Positions 9,863 to 19,407 of a stretch of 64,000 bases of DNA are shown here, one piece after another. The first letter of the stretch is position 1. Every line of letters starts with the position of its first letter. A program made the translations under genes and the position numbers. Source of the DNA: Ruegeria halocynthiae (GTDB lineage: Bacteria; Pseudomonadota; Alphaproteobacteria; Rhodobacterales; Rhodobacteraceae); assembly GCF_900106805.1 (NCBI RefSeq), contig NZ_FNNP01000001.1, forward strand, positions 62,001-126,000, in the 5' to 3' direction. The notes under the pieces were generated by a model. That model was not told where the DNA came from. It made no database searches and saw only the letters and a list, made by a program, of their open reading frames with translations.

Positions 9863-11050
9863 ATGATCCCGTCCGTTCTGCCGACCTATAACCGTGCGCC
9901 CCTGACTTTCGTGAAGGGCGAAGGCGCCTGGCTGACCGAGGCGGATGGCCGACGTTTTCTGGACCTCGGCGCGGGGATCGCGGTGAACGCATTGGGCCAC
10001 GCGCACCCGGCGCTGGTGGCTGCTCTGACGGAACAGGCGCACGCGCTTTGGCATGTCTCAAACCTCTACAATATCCCGCAGCAGCAGGCGCTGGCTGATA
10101 AGCTTGTGGAACACACCTTTGCGGACACAGTGTTCTTCACCAACTCGGGCACCGAATCCTGCGAGCTGGCCGTGAAAATGGCCCGCAAGTATTTCTATGA
10201 CAAAGGTCAGCCCGAGCGGGTTGAGATCATCACCTTTGATGGCTCTTTTCATGGCCGGTCTTCCGCCGGAATCGCCGCTGCCGGGTCCGAGAAAATGACC
10301 AAAGGCTTCGGCCCGCTGTTGTCCGGTTTCGTGCATCTCATGTTCGGAGACCTTGACGGTGTTACCAATGCCATCACCGATAAGACGGCGGCGATCCTGA
10401 TCGAACCGGTGCAGGGCGAAGGCGGCATCCGTCCTGTCCCCGACGCGGAACTCAAGGCCCTGCGCCAGATTTGCGACGACAACGGGTTGCTGTTGATCCT
10501 TGACGAGGTGCAATGCGGCGTTGGTCGGACAGGCAGATTGTTTGCGCATGAGTGGGCAGGAATCACCCCCGATATTATGATGGTCGCCAAAGGTATCGGC
10601 GGTGGCTTCCCGCTGGGTGCAGTGCTGGCCACCGAGGATGCTGCCAGCGGCATGACTGCAGGCACCCATGGTTCGACCTATGGCGGCAACCCGCTCGGCT
10701 GCGCCGTGGGTTGTGCGGTGATCGATCAGGTCGCCACTCCGGCCTTCCTTGAAGGCGTCAACCGCAAGGCCGGTCTGCTGCGTCAGAAGCTTGAAGGCCT
10801 GATTGCTGAGCACCCCGAGGTGTTCGAAGAGGTCCGCGGTGCCGGCCTGATGCTGGGTCTGAAATGCAAGGCCAGCAATATCGACGTGGTGAACGCGGGA
10901 TATGACAACGAGGTCATCACCGTTCCTGCCGCAGACAACGTGATCCGGCTGCTGCCGCCGCTCACCCTGACCGAGGATGACATTGCGCAGGCGATGATCC
11001 GCCTCGACAAAGCTGCAAGTCAGATCGAAATGCATCTCGCGACCGCCTGA
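9863..11050 (+). CDS. argD: Acetylornithine aminotransferase
   Basis: Class III PLP-dependent aminotransferase of 395 residues. It converts N-acetylglutamate semialdehyde to N2-acetylornithine in arginine synthesis, and members often also act on succinyldiaminopimelate. Visible motifs are FFTNSGTESCELAVKMAR (phosphate-binding region), ILIEPVQGEGG, LILDEVQCGVGRTG, and MMVAKGIGGGFPLGA, which carries the PLP-linked lysine. The start ATG follows AAAAGGATG at about 9850. argF lies 66 bases downstream on the same strand, which supports the arginine assignment over a generic ornithine or GABA aminotransferase. Confidence 0.94.
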   Translation: MIPSVLPTYNRAPLTFVKGEGAWLTEADGRRFLDLGAGIAVNALGHAHPALVAALTEQAHALWHVSNLYNIPQQQALADKLVEHTFADTVFFTNSGTESCELAVKMARKYFYDKGQPERVEIITFDGSFHGRSSAGIAAAGSEKMTKGFGPLLSGFVHLMFGDLDGVTNAITDKTAAILIEPVQGEGGIRPVPDAELKALRQICDDNGLLLILDEVQCGVGRTGRLFAHEWAGITPDIMMVAKGIGGGFPLGAVLATEDAASGMTAGTHGSTYGGNPLGCAVGCAVIDQVATPAFLEGVNRKAGLLRQKLEGLIAEHPEVFEEVRGAGLMLGLKCKASNIDVVNAGYDNEVITVPAADNVIRLLPPLTLTEDDIAQAMIRLDKAASQIEMHLATA

Positions 11051-11116
11051 TCTTTATCTTTTCTCAGATGTTTCGGGGCAGCGCCCCGGATCGTCGACAT
11101 CCAAAAGTGACACGAT

Positions 11117-12043
11117 ATGAACCACTTCCTAGATATCCACAAAACTGACGCAACTGAACTGCGGGGCATGATCGATCAGGCCAGCGCCATGAAACAGGCT
11201 CGCCATGGCCGCCCCAAGGCCGCGCCGGATGATGGCCAGCCGCTGGCGGGACGCATGGTTGCGCTGATCTTCGAAAAGCCCTCGACCCGGACACGTGTGT
11301 CATTTGATGTGGGCGTGCGCCAGATGGGCGGGCAGACTATGGTGTTGTCGGGCAAGGATATGCAACTGGGTCACGGCGAAACCATAGCCGATACGGCCCG
11401 GGTACTCTCGCGTTATGTTGATATGATCATGATCCGCACCTTTGATGAAACCATCCTGACCGAGATGGCCGAATACTCGGACGTGCCGGTGATCAACGGC
11501 CTGACCGATCGCACGCACCCCTGCCAGATCATGGCCGACGTGCTGACTTTCGAAGAGCACCGCGGCCCGATCAAAGGCAAAAAAGTGGTCTGGACGGGCG
11601 ACGGCAATAATGTCTGTGCCTCGTTCCTGCACGCCGCCGGTCAGTTCGGGTTCGACATGACTTTCACCGGCCCGGCCCAGTTCGACCCGGAAGAAGAGTT
11701 CATGGGCTTTGCCCGCCAGAAGGGTTCAAAAATCGTGGTTGAGCGGGATGCTTACAAGGCCGTCGAAGGGGCAGATCTTGTAGTTGCGGACACCTGGGTT
11801 TCGATGCACGATTCTCAGTCGGCCAAAGAACGGCGGCACAACTTGTTGCGGCCCTATCAGGTCAACACCGATCTGATGTCTCATGCCAAACCCGATGCGC
11901 TGTTCATGCATTGCCTGCCGGCTCACCGTGAGGAAGAAGCAACCTCTGAGGTGATGGATGGCCCCAACTCGGTCGTCTTCGATGAGGCCGAAAACCGTCT
12001 GCACGCGCAAAAGGCGGTCATGCGCTGGTGTCTGGGCGTTTGA
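11117..12043 (+). CDS. argF: Ornithine carbamoyltransferase
   Basis: Transfers the carbamoyl group from carbamoyl phosphate to ornithine to give citrulline, the sixth step of arginine synthesis. The carbamoyl-phosphate site reads [14 protein letters not shown], followed by [11 protein letters not shown] and the C-terminal ornithine-binding motif [12 protein letters not shown]. Length (308 residues) is typical of bacterial anabolic OTCases. It follows argD closely and the two probably form one transcript. An inverted repeat starts 16 bases after the stop. Confidence 0.97.
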   Translation: MNHFLDIHKTDATELRGMIDQASAMKQARHGRPKAAPDDGQPLAGRMVALIFEKPSTRTRVSFDVGVRQMGGQTMVLSGKDMQLGHGETIADTARVLSRYVDMIMIRTFDETILTEMAEYSDVPVINGLTDRTHPCQIMADVLTFEEHRGPIKGKKVVWTGDGNNVCASFLHAAGQFGFDMTFTGPAQFDPEEEFMGFARQKGSKIVVERDAYKAVEGADLVVADTWVSMHDSQSAKERRHNLLRPYQVNTDLMSHAKPDALFMHCLPAHREEEATSEVMDGPNSVVFDEAENRLHAQKAVMRWCLGV

Positions 12044-12058
12044 ACCAAAAGGCGTTTA

Positions 12059-12085
12059 GAGAGAGCCATCAGGCTCTCTCATAAA
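12059..12085 (+). terminator. Hairpin downstream of argF
   Basis: A perfect nine-base stem, GAGAGAGCC and GGCTCTCTC, encloses an ATCA loop and is followed by ATAAAAA rather than a run of T. It sits between argF and the next gene. It could be a weak terminator or an mRNA-processing stem. The lack of a clear T-tract keeps confidence moderate. Confidence 0.5.
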
Positions 12086-12099
12086 AACCGGAGCGAACA

Positions 12100-12444
12100 A
12101 TGCCTCACGTCACTCTCGAATTCTCTCAGGGTCTGGATCAGGCTCATGATTTTCAGGCCATCTGCGAACAGCTTTTCTCGGTTCTGGCCAAGCATGAAGA
12201 GTTCGACGCCTCGGCGTTGAAAATTCGTGCCACTCCGGTCCAGTATTATCGTATCGGGACTGACCCTCAGACGTTTGTGCACGCCACACTGTTGTTGATG
12301 CAGGGCCGGGATGAGGTCACGCGCACACAGCTCAACACCATTATACTGGACGTTCTGAGCGCAGCGATGCCCGAGGTTGGCAGCATCACGGTGCAAGAGG
12401 TCGAGATGAACCGTGCCTCTTACGCCAAACGCCTCTCGGGTTGA
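12100..12444 (+). CDS. CHMI-family protein (5-carboxymethyl-2-hydroxymuconate isomerase-like)
   Basis: Protein of 114 residues with the start MPHVTLEFSQGL typical of the tautomerase-fold CHMI family. The initiator methionine would be removed to expose Pro1, the general base of this superfamily. Further agreement lies in IRATPVQYYRIG and FVHATLLLMQGRDEVTR. The best-known member, HpaF, acts in homoprotocatechuate breakdown, but no other hpa gene is near. It sits 20 bases after the hairpin that follows argF. The physiological substrate here is unknown. Confidence 0.8.
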   Translation: MPHVTLEFSQGLDQAHDFQAICEQLFSVLAKHEEFDASALKIRATPVQYYRIGTDPQTFVHATLLLMQGRDEVTRTQLNTIILDVLSAAMPEVGSITVQEVEMNRASYAKRLSG

Positions 12445-12564
12445 CGGGCGCTCGCTTCGGGTCGGCACACCTGATCTGTGCGTGTGCGCACTTTGTCTTG
12501 TGATGTTACTGTTCTAACTTGTTTCCGTGAACAGATCCCGTTTGATGATCTACGGAGAAACGCG

Positions 12565-13530
12565 ATGAGCTGGAACCCCACCCAAGGCCCCGATTGCAGG
12601 TCCGAGAATACCGCCCTTGAGACGTTGATTATTCCGCGCGCCCGCGATCTGGGAGGGTTCGAAGTGCGCCGCGCACTGCCATCGGTCAAACGGCAATTGG
12701 TCGGTCCGTTCATCTTTTTTGATCAAGTGGGTCCGGCAGAGTTCATCACCGAAGGCGGCATCGATATCCGCCCGCATCCTCATATCGGCCTTGGTACCGT
12801 GACCTACCTGTATCAGGGAGAGTTCGAGCATCGCGACAGCCTCGGCACCCATCAGATGATCTATCCCGGTGAGGTCAATTGGATGGTTGCGGGCCGTGGC
12901 GTGACCCATTCCGAGCGGACAAGCAAAGAAACACGCGCGCGGCAGAGCAAGCTGTTTGGCGTCCAGACCTGGCTCGCGCTACCAGAAACGCACGAGGATT
13001 TGCCCCCTGATTTCGAACACCACAAGCAGAGTGCGTTGCCTCATATCGAAGATGAAGGCGTCAGCGCCCGGTTGATCCTCGGCTCGGCCTATGGCGAAAC
13101 CAGCCCGGTGTCGATGCTGTCCGAGACCTTCTATCTTGATTTGCAGCTCGCCCCCGGCGCGTCATTTCCCTTACCCGACGATCACGAAGATCGCGGCGTC
13201 TATATCACCCAAGGTTCGGTCGATGTGGCAGGAGACACGTTCGACCAGGGGCGCATGATGGTGTTTCGGCCCGGCGATCAGCTCTCGGTCAGGGCAGGGC
13301 CTCTTGGTGCGCGGCTGATGCTACTGGGCGGTGCGACCATGAACGAGGATCGCTATATTTGGTGGAATTTCGTTTCCTCTTCGAAGGAAAAGATCGAAAG
13401 CGCCACCCGTGAATGGAATACCGCAGACTGGACGAACGGAGCATTCCATCTGCCGCCCGGCGACGATCAGGAGTTCATACCCATCCCGGACGAGCTTGAA
13501 CGCACCCGCCCACGTCTGGCCCGCGTATGA
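12565..13530 (+). CDS. Pirin-family bicupin protein
   Basis: Protein of 321 residues of the pirin family, iron-binding double-cupin proteins; some bacterial members show quercetin dioxygenase activity. The metal site lies in RPHPHIGLGTVTYLYQGEFEHRDS, with VNWMVAGRGVTHSER completing the first cupin. The C-terminal cupin includes VYITQGSVDVAG. The ATG at 12565 is preceded by GGAGAAACGCG, a good ribosome binding site, whereas the frame upstream lacks one. The neighbours give no clear hint of function. Confidence 0.9.
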   Translation: MSWNPTQGPDCRSENTALETLIIPRARDLGGFEVRRALPSVKRQLVGPFIFFDQVGPAEFITEGGIDIRPHPHIGLGTVTYLYQGEFEHRDSLGTHQMIYPGEVNWMVAGRGVTHSERTSKETRARQSKLFGVQTWLALPETHEDLPPDFEHHKQSALPHIEDEGVSARLILGSAYGETSPVSMLSETFYLDLQLAPGASFPLPDDHEDRGVYITQGSVDVAGDTFDQGRMMVFRPGDQLSVRAGPLGARLMLLGGATMNEDRYIWWNFVSSSKEKIESATREWNTADWTNGAFHLPPGDDQEFIPIPDELERTRPRLARV

Positions 13531-13595
13531 CCTGACGTCACACTGGCCGCGCCTGCCAATCCCGGTGATCCTTTGTGTCACAGCGGAGGGTTGCC

Positions 13596-14570
13596 ATGAA
13601 AATCGTCATCGCCGGTGCAGGCAGCATAGGGTGCTATTGCGGCTCATTGCTGGCTGCGGCGGGCCACGGCGTCACGCTGCTGGGTCGCGCCCGCGTGTTA
13701 GAACCCATCCGGACGCAGGGGCTGACAGTTACGGATTTCTCGGGCCTGCACCACAGGGCGGGCGCCGGGCTTCTGAACCTCAGTGAGGATCCGGCCTGTC
13801 TTGACGGTGCTGACCTGATCATCGTCACGGTCAAATCCGTCGCCACAGCCGAGATGGCCGCGCTGATTGCCATTCATGCCCCTTTGGGGACTGCGGTCCT
13901 GTCATTGCAAAACGGTATGGAAAACGCCCGTACCCTGCGCACCGCGCTTCCAGACCGAGATGTGCGGGCGGGGATGGTACCTTTCAACGTGGTACCAACC
14001 GACGTGGCCACCTATCACCGCGCCACCTCGGGTGAGATCGTCATCGAACACGGGCCGGGTGAACTTGCCAGACACCTCACCACGCCTGAGTTTCCCGTCA
14101 CTGAAAGCGATCGGATCGAGGCGGTGCAGTGGGGCAAGCTGGTGATCAACCTCAACAACGCATTGAATGCACTATCGGGCCTGACCCTTCAAAATCAATT
14201 GCTGGACCGAAACTGGCGTCGGCTAATGGCCGATCAAATGGCCGAAGCGCTGCGCGTACTGAAAGCCGCTGGTATCGAGGTCGCCTCGACCACGCCGCTG
14301 CCGGCCTGGATGACGCCGCATATACTGCGTCTGCCAACACCGCTCTTCTCGCGGATCGCGGCGCGGATGTTGACCATCGATCCCAGCGCGCGCACCTCGA
14401 TGGCCTACGATTTGCTGGCAGGCCGCCCGACAGAGATAGAAAGCCTGCAAGGTGAAATCATCAAACTCGGCCACGAACACGCAATCAAAACGCCGATCAA
14501 CAGCCGCATTTCGCAGCTGATCCAACAAGTCCCGCGCACACCGCTCACGGTCGACCAGATCACTCCTTGA
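13596..14570 (+). CDS. panE: Ketopantoate reductase family oxidoreductase
   Basis: NADP-dependent reductase of 324 residues resembling 2-dehydropantoate 2-reductase, which forms pantoate for coenzyme A synthesis. The Rossmann motif is IVIAGAGSIGCYCGSLLAAAG, and the family motifs TVKSVATAE, LSLQNGMENA and WGKLVINLNNALNALSG contain the catalytic lysine and binding residues. The ATG at 13596 follows GGAGGG by six bases. Many genomes carry several paralogues of this fold acting on other 2-oxo acids, so the exact substrate is not certain; no other pantothenate genes are nearby. Confidence 0.8.
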   Translation: MKIVIAGAGSIGCYCGSLLAAAGHGVTLLGRARVLEPIRTQGLTVTDFSGLHHRAGAGLLNLSEDPACLDGADLIIVTVKSVATAEMAALIAIHAPLGTAVLSLQNGMENARTLRTALPDRDVRAGMVPFNVVPTDVATYHRATSGEIVIEHGPGELARHLTTPEFPVTESDRIEAVQWGKLVINLNNALNALSGLTLQNQLLDRNWRRLMADQMAEALRVLKAAGIEVASTTPLPAWMTPHILRLPTPLFSRIAARMLTIDPSARTSMAYDLLAGRPTEIESLQGEIIKLGHEHAIKTPINSRISQLIQQVPRTPLTVDQITP

Positions 14571-14630
14571 TCCGCCCTTCATCTGGCTAAAAATACCTCG
14601 GAGCGCTAGGCAGAGCCTCGCAAAAACTAA

Positions 14631-16109
14631 TCAGCCGAACGCGTTCAAAACCCAGAAGATGGCCGCTGACATCACCGCTGCCGCCGGAACCGTGATCACC
14701 CAGGCTGCGACGATGGTCATGAAATGCGAACGCCGTACCAGCTTGCGCCGCCGGCGCTCCTCGCGCGCCAGCCGCAGATCGGCAGGGCGTTGACGGTTCG
14801 AGTATTTCCACCGCCGCTCAGCGTGCCATTCCCGGTAGAACCCGACACCAAAAACGGCACCCACCGCGATGTGGGTTGAACTCACCGGCAAACCCAACCA
14901 GCTGGCTACGATCACCGTGATGGCCGCCGACAGCGCCACGCAGAACGCCCGCATCGGGTTCAGCTTGGTGATCTGGCTGCCCACCATACGGATCAGTTTG
15001 GGTCCGAACAGGAACAGGCCAAACGAGATGCCAAACGCCCCGATCACCATGACCCATGTCGGGATCGATACTTTCGAGGCAACATCGCCGAACTCCGCCG
15101 CATGTACGATCGCGGCCAAAGGACCTACCGCATTGGCCACGTCATTGGCCCCATGTGCAAAGCTCAGGAACGCTGCCGAGATCACCAGCGGCAATCCGAA
15201 CAGCGTTTTCAGCGACCGCGTGCGGTTCTCCAACCCTTCGGACTTGCGCCGAACCCACGGCACGGTTGCCGCCCAAACCAGACCGCCCGAGGTCAGTCCG
15301 ATCAACAGCGCGAATTCCAAATCGATCTTCACAATCCGCTTCAGGCCCTTGACCGACAGATAGGTGGCAAATGCACCGGCCATCACCGCAACCAGAATGG
15401 GCACCCAACGCCGCGCGGCTGCAATCTTGTCGTCCTGATACTGGATTCTGTGCTTGATCAGCGCCAGAAATCCTGCCGCGATCACACCACCCAGCACGGG
15501 CGAAATCACCCAGCTGGCGGCAATCGCGCTCATCGTGCCCCAGTTCACTGCGCCTAGGCCCGCCGCCGCGATGCCCGCGCCCATCACACCGCCCACAACC
15601 GAATGTGTGGTCGATACCGGAGCCCCGACCCATGTGGCCAGATTGACCCACAACGCCGATGAGATCAGCGCCGCCATCATCGCCCAGATGAACACGTTGC
15701 CGTTCTGGACCGACGCCGGGTCGATGATCCCTTTCGAAATCGTCGAGACCACATCGCCCCCTGCCAGCAAAGCCCCCGCGCTTTCAGCGATGGCGGCGAT
15801 CAGGATGGCGCCGCCCATGGTCAGCGCTTTTGCACCCACCGCCGGACCCATATTGTTGGCCACGTCATTGGCGCCGATATTGATCGCCATATAGGCCCCG
15901 AATGCGGCCGCTGCGACCACGATCAACCCGCCATCGGCCCGTCCGAACAGAATGGCCGCGGCCAGTCCCGCCAGCGCGATAAAGGCAAACGCAATTCCGG
16001 GCGCCAGCAACGGGCGCGTCACATGGGCATTGGCATATTCAACGCGCGAGATGCGATGAAGGTCGCTGTCCAGCGCGTGCCAACGGGCTTTGGGGGGTAG
16101 ATCTGACAT
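14631..16109 (-). CDS. pit: Low-affinity inorganic phosphate transporter, PiT family
   Basis: Integral membrane symporter of 492 residues that takes up phosphate (or metal-phosphate) with protons. The two diagnostic repeats are present: INIGANDVANNMGPAVGAKAL in the N-terminal half and FAHGANDVANAVGPLAAI in the C-terminal half. Conserved serine-threonine motifs PVSTTHSVVGG and PVSSTHIAVG occur once per half. The long basic cytoplasmic loop around KYSNRQRPADLRLAREERRRRK lies near the C-terminus. No PhoU-like gene is adjacent. The identification is firm; specificity for phosphate over sulfate is from family knowledge. Confidence 0.92.
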   Translation of the reverse strand: MSDLPPKARWHALDSDLHRISRVEYANAHVTRPLLAPGIAFAFIALAGLAAAILFGRADGGLIVVAAAAFGAYMAINIGANDVANNMGPAVGAKALTMGGAILIAAIAESAGALLAGGDVVSTISKGIIDPASVQNGNVFIWAMMAALISSALWVNLATWVGAPVSTTHSVVGGVMGAGIAAAGLGAVNWGTMSAIAASWVISPVLGGVIAAGFLALIKHRIQYQDDKIAAARRWVPILVAVMAGAFATYLSVKGLKRIVKIDLEFALLIGLTSGGLVWAATVPWVRRKSEGLENRTRSLKTLFGLPLVISAAFLSFAHGANDVANAVGPLAAIVHAAEFGDVASKVSIPTWVMVIGAFGISFGLFLFGPKLIRMVGSQITKLNPMRAFCVALSAAITVIVASWLGLPVSSTHIAVGAVFGVGFYREWHAERRWKYSNRQRPADLRLAREERRRRKLVRRSHFMTIVAAWVITVPAAAVMSAAIFWVLNAFG

Positions 16110-16198
16110 CAGTTCTCAGGCGCCGTATTGTTTGACGCCCGCCGCTACCCTTTTCCACAGGAAGCGGCAACCTTTGTCATAAGAATTTTACATAATTG

Positions 16199-16657
16199 TT
16201 ACATCTGCAGCAGCAGATCACGCAATTCAGGCTCTTGTACCCGTTCTGCGGCCACTTTGGGTGACACCCAGCAGCGCGTGCGCTGATCAGCCTCGGGATA
16301 CTCGTCGGCCAGATCGCTCACCTCAATGTGGTATACGCTGGTTACAACCTGCTGTGCAGACCCGTCGTCCAGCTTCTTGTCATAAGAGTAGTGGCCAACC
16401 GGTTCTTTCGGCACACCAGCGGCCCGCACTCCGGCCTCTTCCCAGGCCTCCTGCAGCGCGCTTTCAGGTCCGTTGAGCCCATCGATGGGCCAGCCTTTGG
16501 GAATAATCCAGCGCCCGGTCCCGCGACTGGTGATCAATAATACATCGTCGCCCGGGCCCGTCTTACGGGTGCACAGAGCCGCCACCTGCACCCGTCTGGG
16601 GCGCTGGAACAGCGGTCGCGCGACCTCTTCCCAAATGTTGCGTATCCACTTTGTCAT
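16199..16657 (-). CDS. NUDIX hydrolase
   Basis: Protein of 152 residues with a NUDIX domain that hydrolyses nucleoside diphosphates linked to another group. The Nudix box appears as GLNGPESALQEAWEEAGVRA (close to GX5EX7REUXEEXGU, with an alanine where arginine is usual). WIIPKGWPIDG is typical of the DIPP/MutT-like subgroup that acts on diphosphoinositol polyphosphates or dinucleotide polyphosphates. The ATG at 16657 is preferred because AGCAGG lies six bases upstream; an in-frame TTG six bases earlier has no site. Substrate not determinable. Confidence 0.9.
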   Translation of the reverse strand: MTKWIRNIWEEVARPLFQRPRRVQVAALCTRKTGPGDDVLLITSRGTGRWIIPKGWPIDGLNGPESALQEAWEEAGVRAAGVPKEPVGHYSYDKKLDDGSAQQVVTSVYHIEVSDLADEYPEADQRTRCWVSPKVAAERVQEPELRDLLLQM

Positions 16658-16851
16658 GTTCAACCTGCTCGAAAAATCTTTTTTTAGTTGGAAGATGTTA
16701 CATAATCATGAATTACAGAGTTAACAATACACCCGCCAAATAACCGGCGAAAATGGCTGGATTTCATCGAAAATTGTTGGTTTTCGCGGCAAACAGGGCG
16801 CTTTGTGCCATGGTCGTCAGTCAGAATACAACCGGCCAATGGGGGCCGGGT

Positions 16852-19293
16852 TCAACTTTTGCGGCGTTTTGCGCGCAAGGTTGGGTCGGCCAGCGTCGGG
16901 TCCTCGGGCCAGGGATGTTTGGGATATTGCGCGCGCATATCCTTGCGCACATCGGCATAAGATCCGGCCCAGAAGCCCGGCAGATCGCGGGTGATCTGGA
17001 TCGGGCGCTGGGCGGGTGACAGCAGGGTGATCTTCAAAGGCTCACCGCCAACGACCGGATGTCGCGTCACGCCAAAAAGCTCCTGCAGGCGGACAGAGAT
17101 TTCAGGCGCCGCCCCGCCATATTCAATCGGTACCTTGCGGCCCAACGGCGTTACGAACGCCCCCGGAGCGCGCCGGTCCAGCTCCTGTGTTGCGCTCCAG
17201 TCCAGCCGGGCACGCAGGGCGGGCAGCAGATCGAACCGTTTCCAGTCTTCGCCAGAGCGCACTTTGGTCAGCATCGGAAGCAGCCAGTCCTCAAGCGTTT
17301 GCATCAGCCCCGGTTCCGAGAAGTCCGGCAGATCAGCCCCTTCGGCCCGCACCAGTTCAACCCGAGAGGCCAGTCGCGCGGCTGCCCCGTCCAGGCGCAG
17401 ACCCAGATCGCGCACCCCATCCAGCATGGCCCGTGCCACAGTGTCCTCGGGCGCGTCTTTCCAGATACGGTCATCCAGCGTGATGGCGCCGAACCGCTCT
17501 TGCTGCCGGGCCACAACCCGGCGCTCGCGTTTCGACCAGGCACAGCTGTTGACCCATTCGATCTGATCACCGAACCGATCGCGAATATCGCGTTCCGAGA
17601 TTTCCGCCGCCATGCGCACCCGAGCTTCGCGCGGGTTTCCGTCGGTATCGGTCACCACCAGATAGGGGGCCGCTGCCAGCGTATCGGCGTTTTCCAGCAC
17701 CACACCTTTTCCGCCCGACAGCACATAGCGCGGTACATCGCCCTTGCGTCGTTGCCCGATCCGGTCGGGATAGGCCAGTGCTGCCATCGCGGCCGGGCTC
17801 AGCTCGTTATGATGCTTTGACTGCGCGCGCAGTCGTTTGGTCTCGACCTTGATCCGATCCAACGTGGCTATGTTTACCGGCCAGACCCGGTTGCGCTGAA
17901 ACGCGCGCGTATCCCGCAGCGCTTCAAGCCGCAGCGACAGATCGACCGGAGCCCCCTTCAGCGGGTCCCGTTCCGCCATCAGCGCCGCCAATGGTGCAGC
18001 GTCAGGTCCGGCCTGCACCAGCATATGCCCCAGACGCGGATGCAACGGCAGCGCCGCCAGAGCCCGCCCGTGTTTGGTGATCCGCCCTTTGCCATCCAGC
18101 GCACCCAGCATCGTCAGCAGGGCGCGCGCACCGGCCAATGCGCCCTCGGGCGGAGGTGTCAGGAACGACAGATCCCCCGGCTCGGCCCCCCACAACGCCA
18201 GCTCCAGCGCCATCCCGGTCAGGTCGGCGGCTTCGATCTCGGCAGGTGGATAGGCGGCCAATGCACCCTCTTCGCCCTTGGCCCACAGCCGGTAGCAGAC
18301 ACCTTCCGCTACTCGACCCGCACGACCCGCGCGTTGCGTGGCCTCGGCCCGCGTCACCCTATCGGTCACCAGCCGCGACATGCCTGACCCCGGATCGAAC
18401 CGCGCCCGCCGGGCTTGCCCCATGTCCACCACCACACGAATGTCGGGGATAGTCAGCGAGGTCTCGGCAATTGAGGTCGCCAAAACCACCTTGCGCCCTT
18501 GTTTGACTGGCGCAATCGCTGCGCGTTGGGTGGCGAAGGGCAGGGCGCCAAACAGGGGCCGCACCGTGCAATCGGCAGGCAGGCGTTTGGCCAACGCGGT
18601 CTCGGTGCGTCTGATTTCCCCCTCGCCGGGTAGAAACACCAACATACCGCCTTTTGTCTCCCGTTCGGCCTGAACCACCAGATCGATCAGCGCATCCAAC
18701 CGCCGTGTCTGAGCACCCAGCGGTCGGTCCAGCCAGCGCGTCTCAACCGGATAGCTGCGCCCTTCCGAGGTGACCACCGGCGCGCCCATCAGTCGCCCCA
18801 CCGGATCGGCATCCAGCGTCGCCGACATTGCCAGCAGGACCAGATCGTCGCGCAGTGCGCCGGTTACCTCAAGGCACAGCGCTAGCCCCAGATCGGCGTT
18901 CAGAGATCGTTCATGGAATTCATCGAAAATTACCCCGCCTACGCCTGGGAGATCAGGCTCGGATTGCAGCACTCGGGTCAGGATCCCCTCGGTCACGACC
19001 TCGATCCGCGTGGTCTTTGACACTTTCACGTCACCGCGTACGCGGTAGCCGATGGTTTGGCCCACCACCTCGCCCAGCGTTTCAGCCATGCGTTCGGCGG
19101 CTGCCCGCGCCGCCAGTCGGCGCGGCTCCAGCATCACGATACGGCCTTGGCACAGCCCGGCCTGCAGTATTGCCAGCGGCACCCGAGTCGTCTTGCCCGC
19201 ACCCGGAGGCGCCTGCAGCACCGCCCGGCCATGGGCTTTCAGGGCCTGCAGCAGTTCAGGAAGGGCGTCGTCTATGGGCAGGCGTATTGTCAT
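16852..19293 (-). CDS. hrpB: ATP-dependent helicase HrpB
   Basis: DExH-box helicase of the DEAH/HrpA-HrpB group, 813 residues, a usual length for HrpB. Motif I reads APPGAGKTTRVPLAIL, motif II FDEFHERSLN, motif III AMSATLDA, and motif VI is in TQRAGRAGR. The C-terminal region with RKVPIEYGG and the final GFWAGSYADVRKDMRAQYPKHPWPEDP is specific to HrpB. The ATG at 19293 (MTIRLPIDDALPELL) is the natural start; the open frame continues upstream without homology. The cellular substrate of HrpB is unknown in general. It is divergent from meaB. Confidence 0.95.
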   Translation of the reverse strand: MTIRLPIDDALPELLQALKAHGRAVLQAPPGAGKTTRVPLAILQAGLCQGRIVMLEPRRLAARAAAERMAETLGEVVGQTIGYRVRGDVKVSKTTRIEVVTEGILTRVLQSEPDLPGVGGVIFDEFHERSLNADLGLALCLEVTGALRDDLVLLAMSATLDADPVGRLMGAPVVTSEGRSYPVETRWLDRPLGAQTRRLDALIDLVVQAERETKGGMLVFLPGEGEIRRTETALAKRLPADCTVRPLFGALPFATQRAAIAPVKQGRKVVLATSIAETSLTIPDIRVVVDMGQARRARFDPGSGMSRLVTDRVTRAEATQRAGRAGRVAEGVCYRLWAKGEEGALAAYPPAEIEAADLTGMALELALWGAEPGDLSFLTPPPEGALAGARALLTMLGALDGKGRITKHGRALAALPLHPRLGHMLVQAGPDAAPLAALMAERDPLKGAPVDLSLRLEALRDTRAFQRNRVWPVNIATLDRIKVETKRLRAQSKHHNELSPAAMAALAYPDRIGQRRKGDVPRYVLSGGKGVVLENADTLAAAPYLVVTDTDGNPREARVRMAAEISERDIRDRFGDQIEWVNSCAWSKRERRVVARQQERFGAITLDDRIWKDAPEDTVARAMLDGVRDLGLRLDGAAARLASRVELVRAEGADLPDFSEPGLMQTLEDWLLPMLTKVRSGEDWKRFDLLPALRARLDWSATQELDRRAPGAFVTPLGRKVPIEYGGAAPEISVRLQELFGVTRHPVVGGEPLKITLLSPAQRPIQITRDLPGFWAGSYADVRKDMRAQYPKHPWPEDPTLADPTLRAKRRKS

Positions 19294-19407
19294 CAGAGCT
19301 TTATCCGCGAAGCGCAGGCTGAGGTCCAGTTCCCCGATGCAGCTTGGCTCTGGACAAAACCCCCATGAGGGCGGCAAGTAGTCGTGCCGCAGAGGATTGG
19401 TTTCGGA

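Noticed and set aside
10058-11035. Minus-strand frame of 325 codons
   Set aside because: Shadow of argD, with no recognisable domain.
11081-11096. GC-rich hairpin CGGGGC-AGC-GCCCCG between argD and argF
   Set aside because: No T-run and too short to call a terminator; could be an mRNA stem but nothing supports a function.
17059-17820. Plus-strand frame of 253 codons
   Set aside because: Antisense to hrpB.
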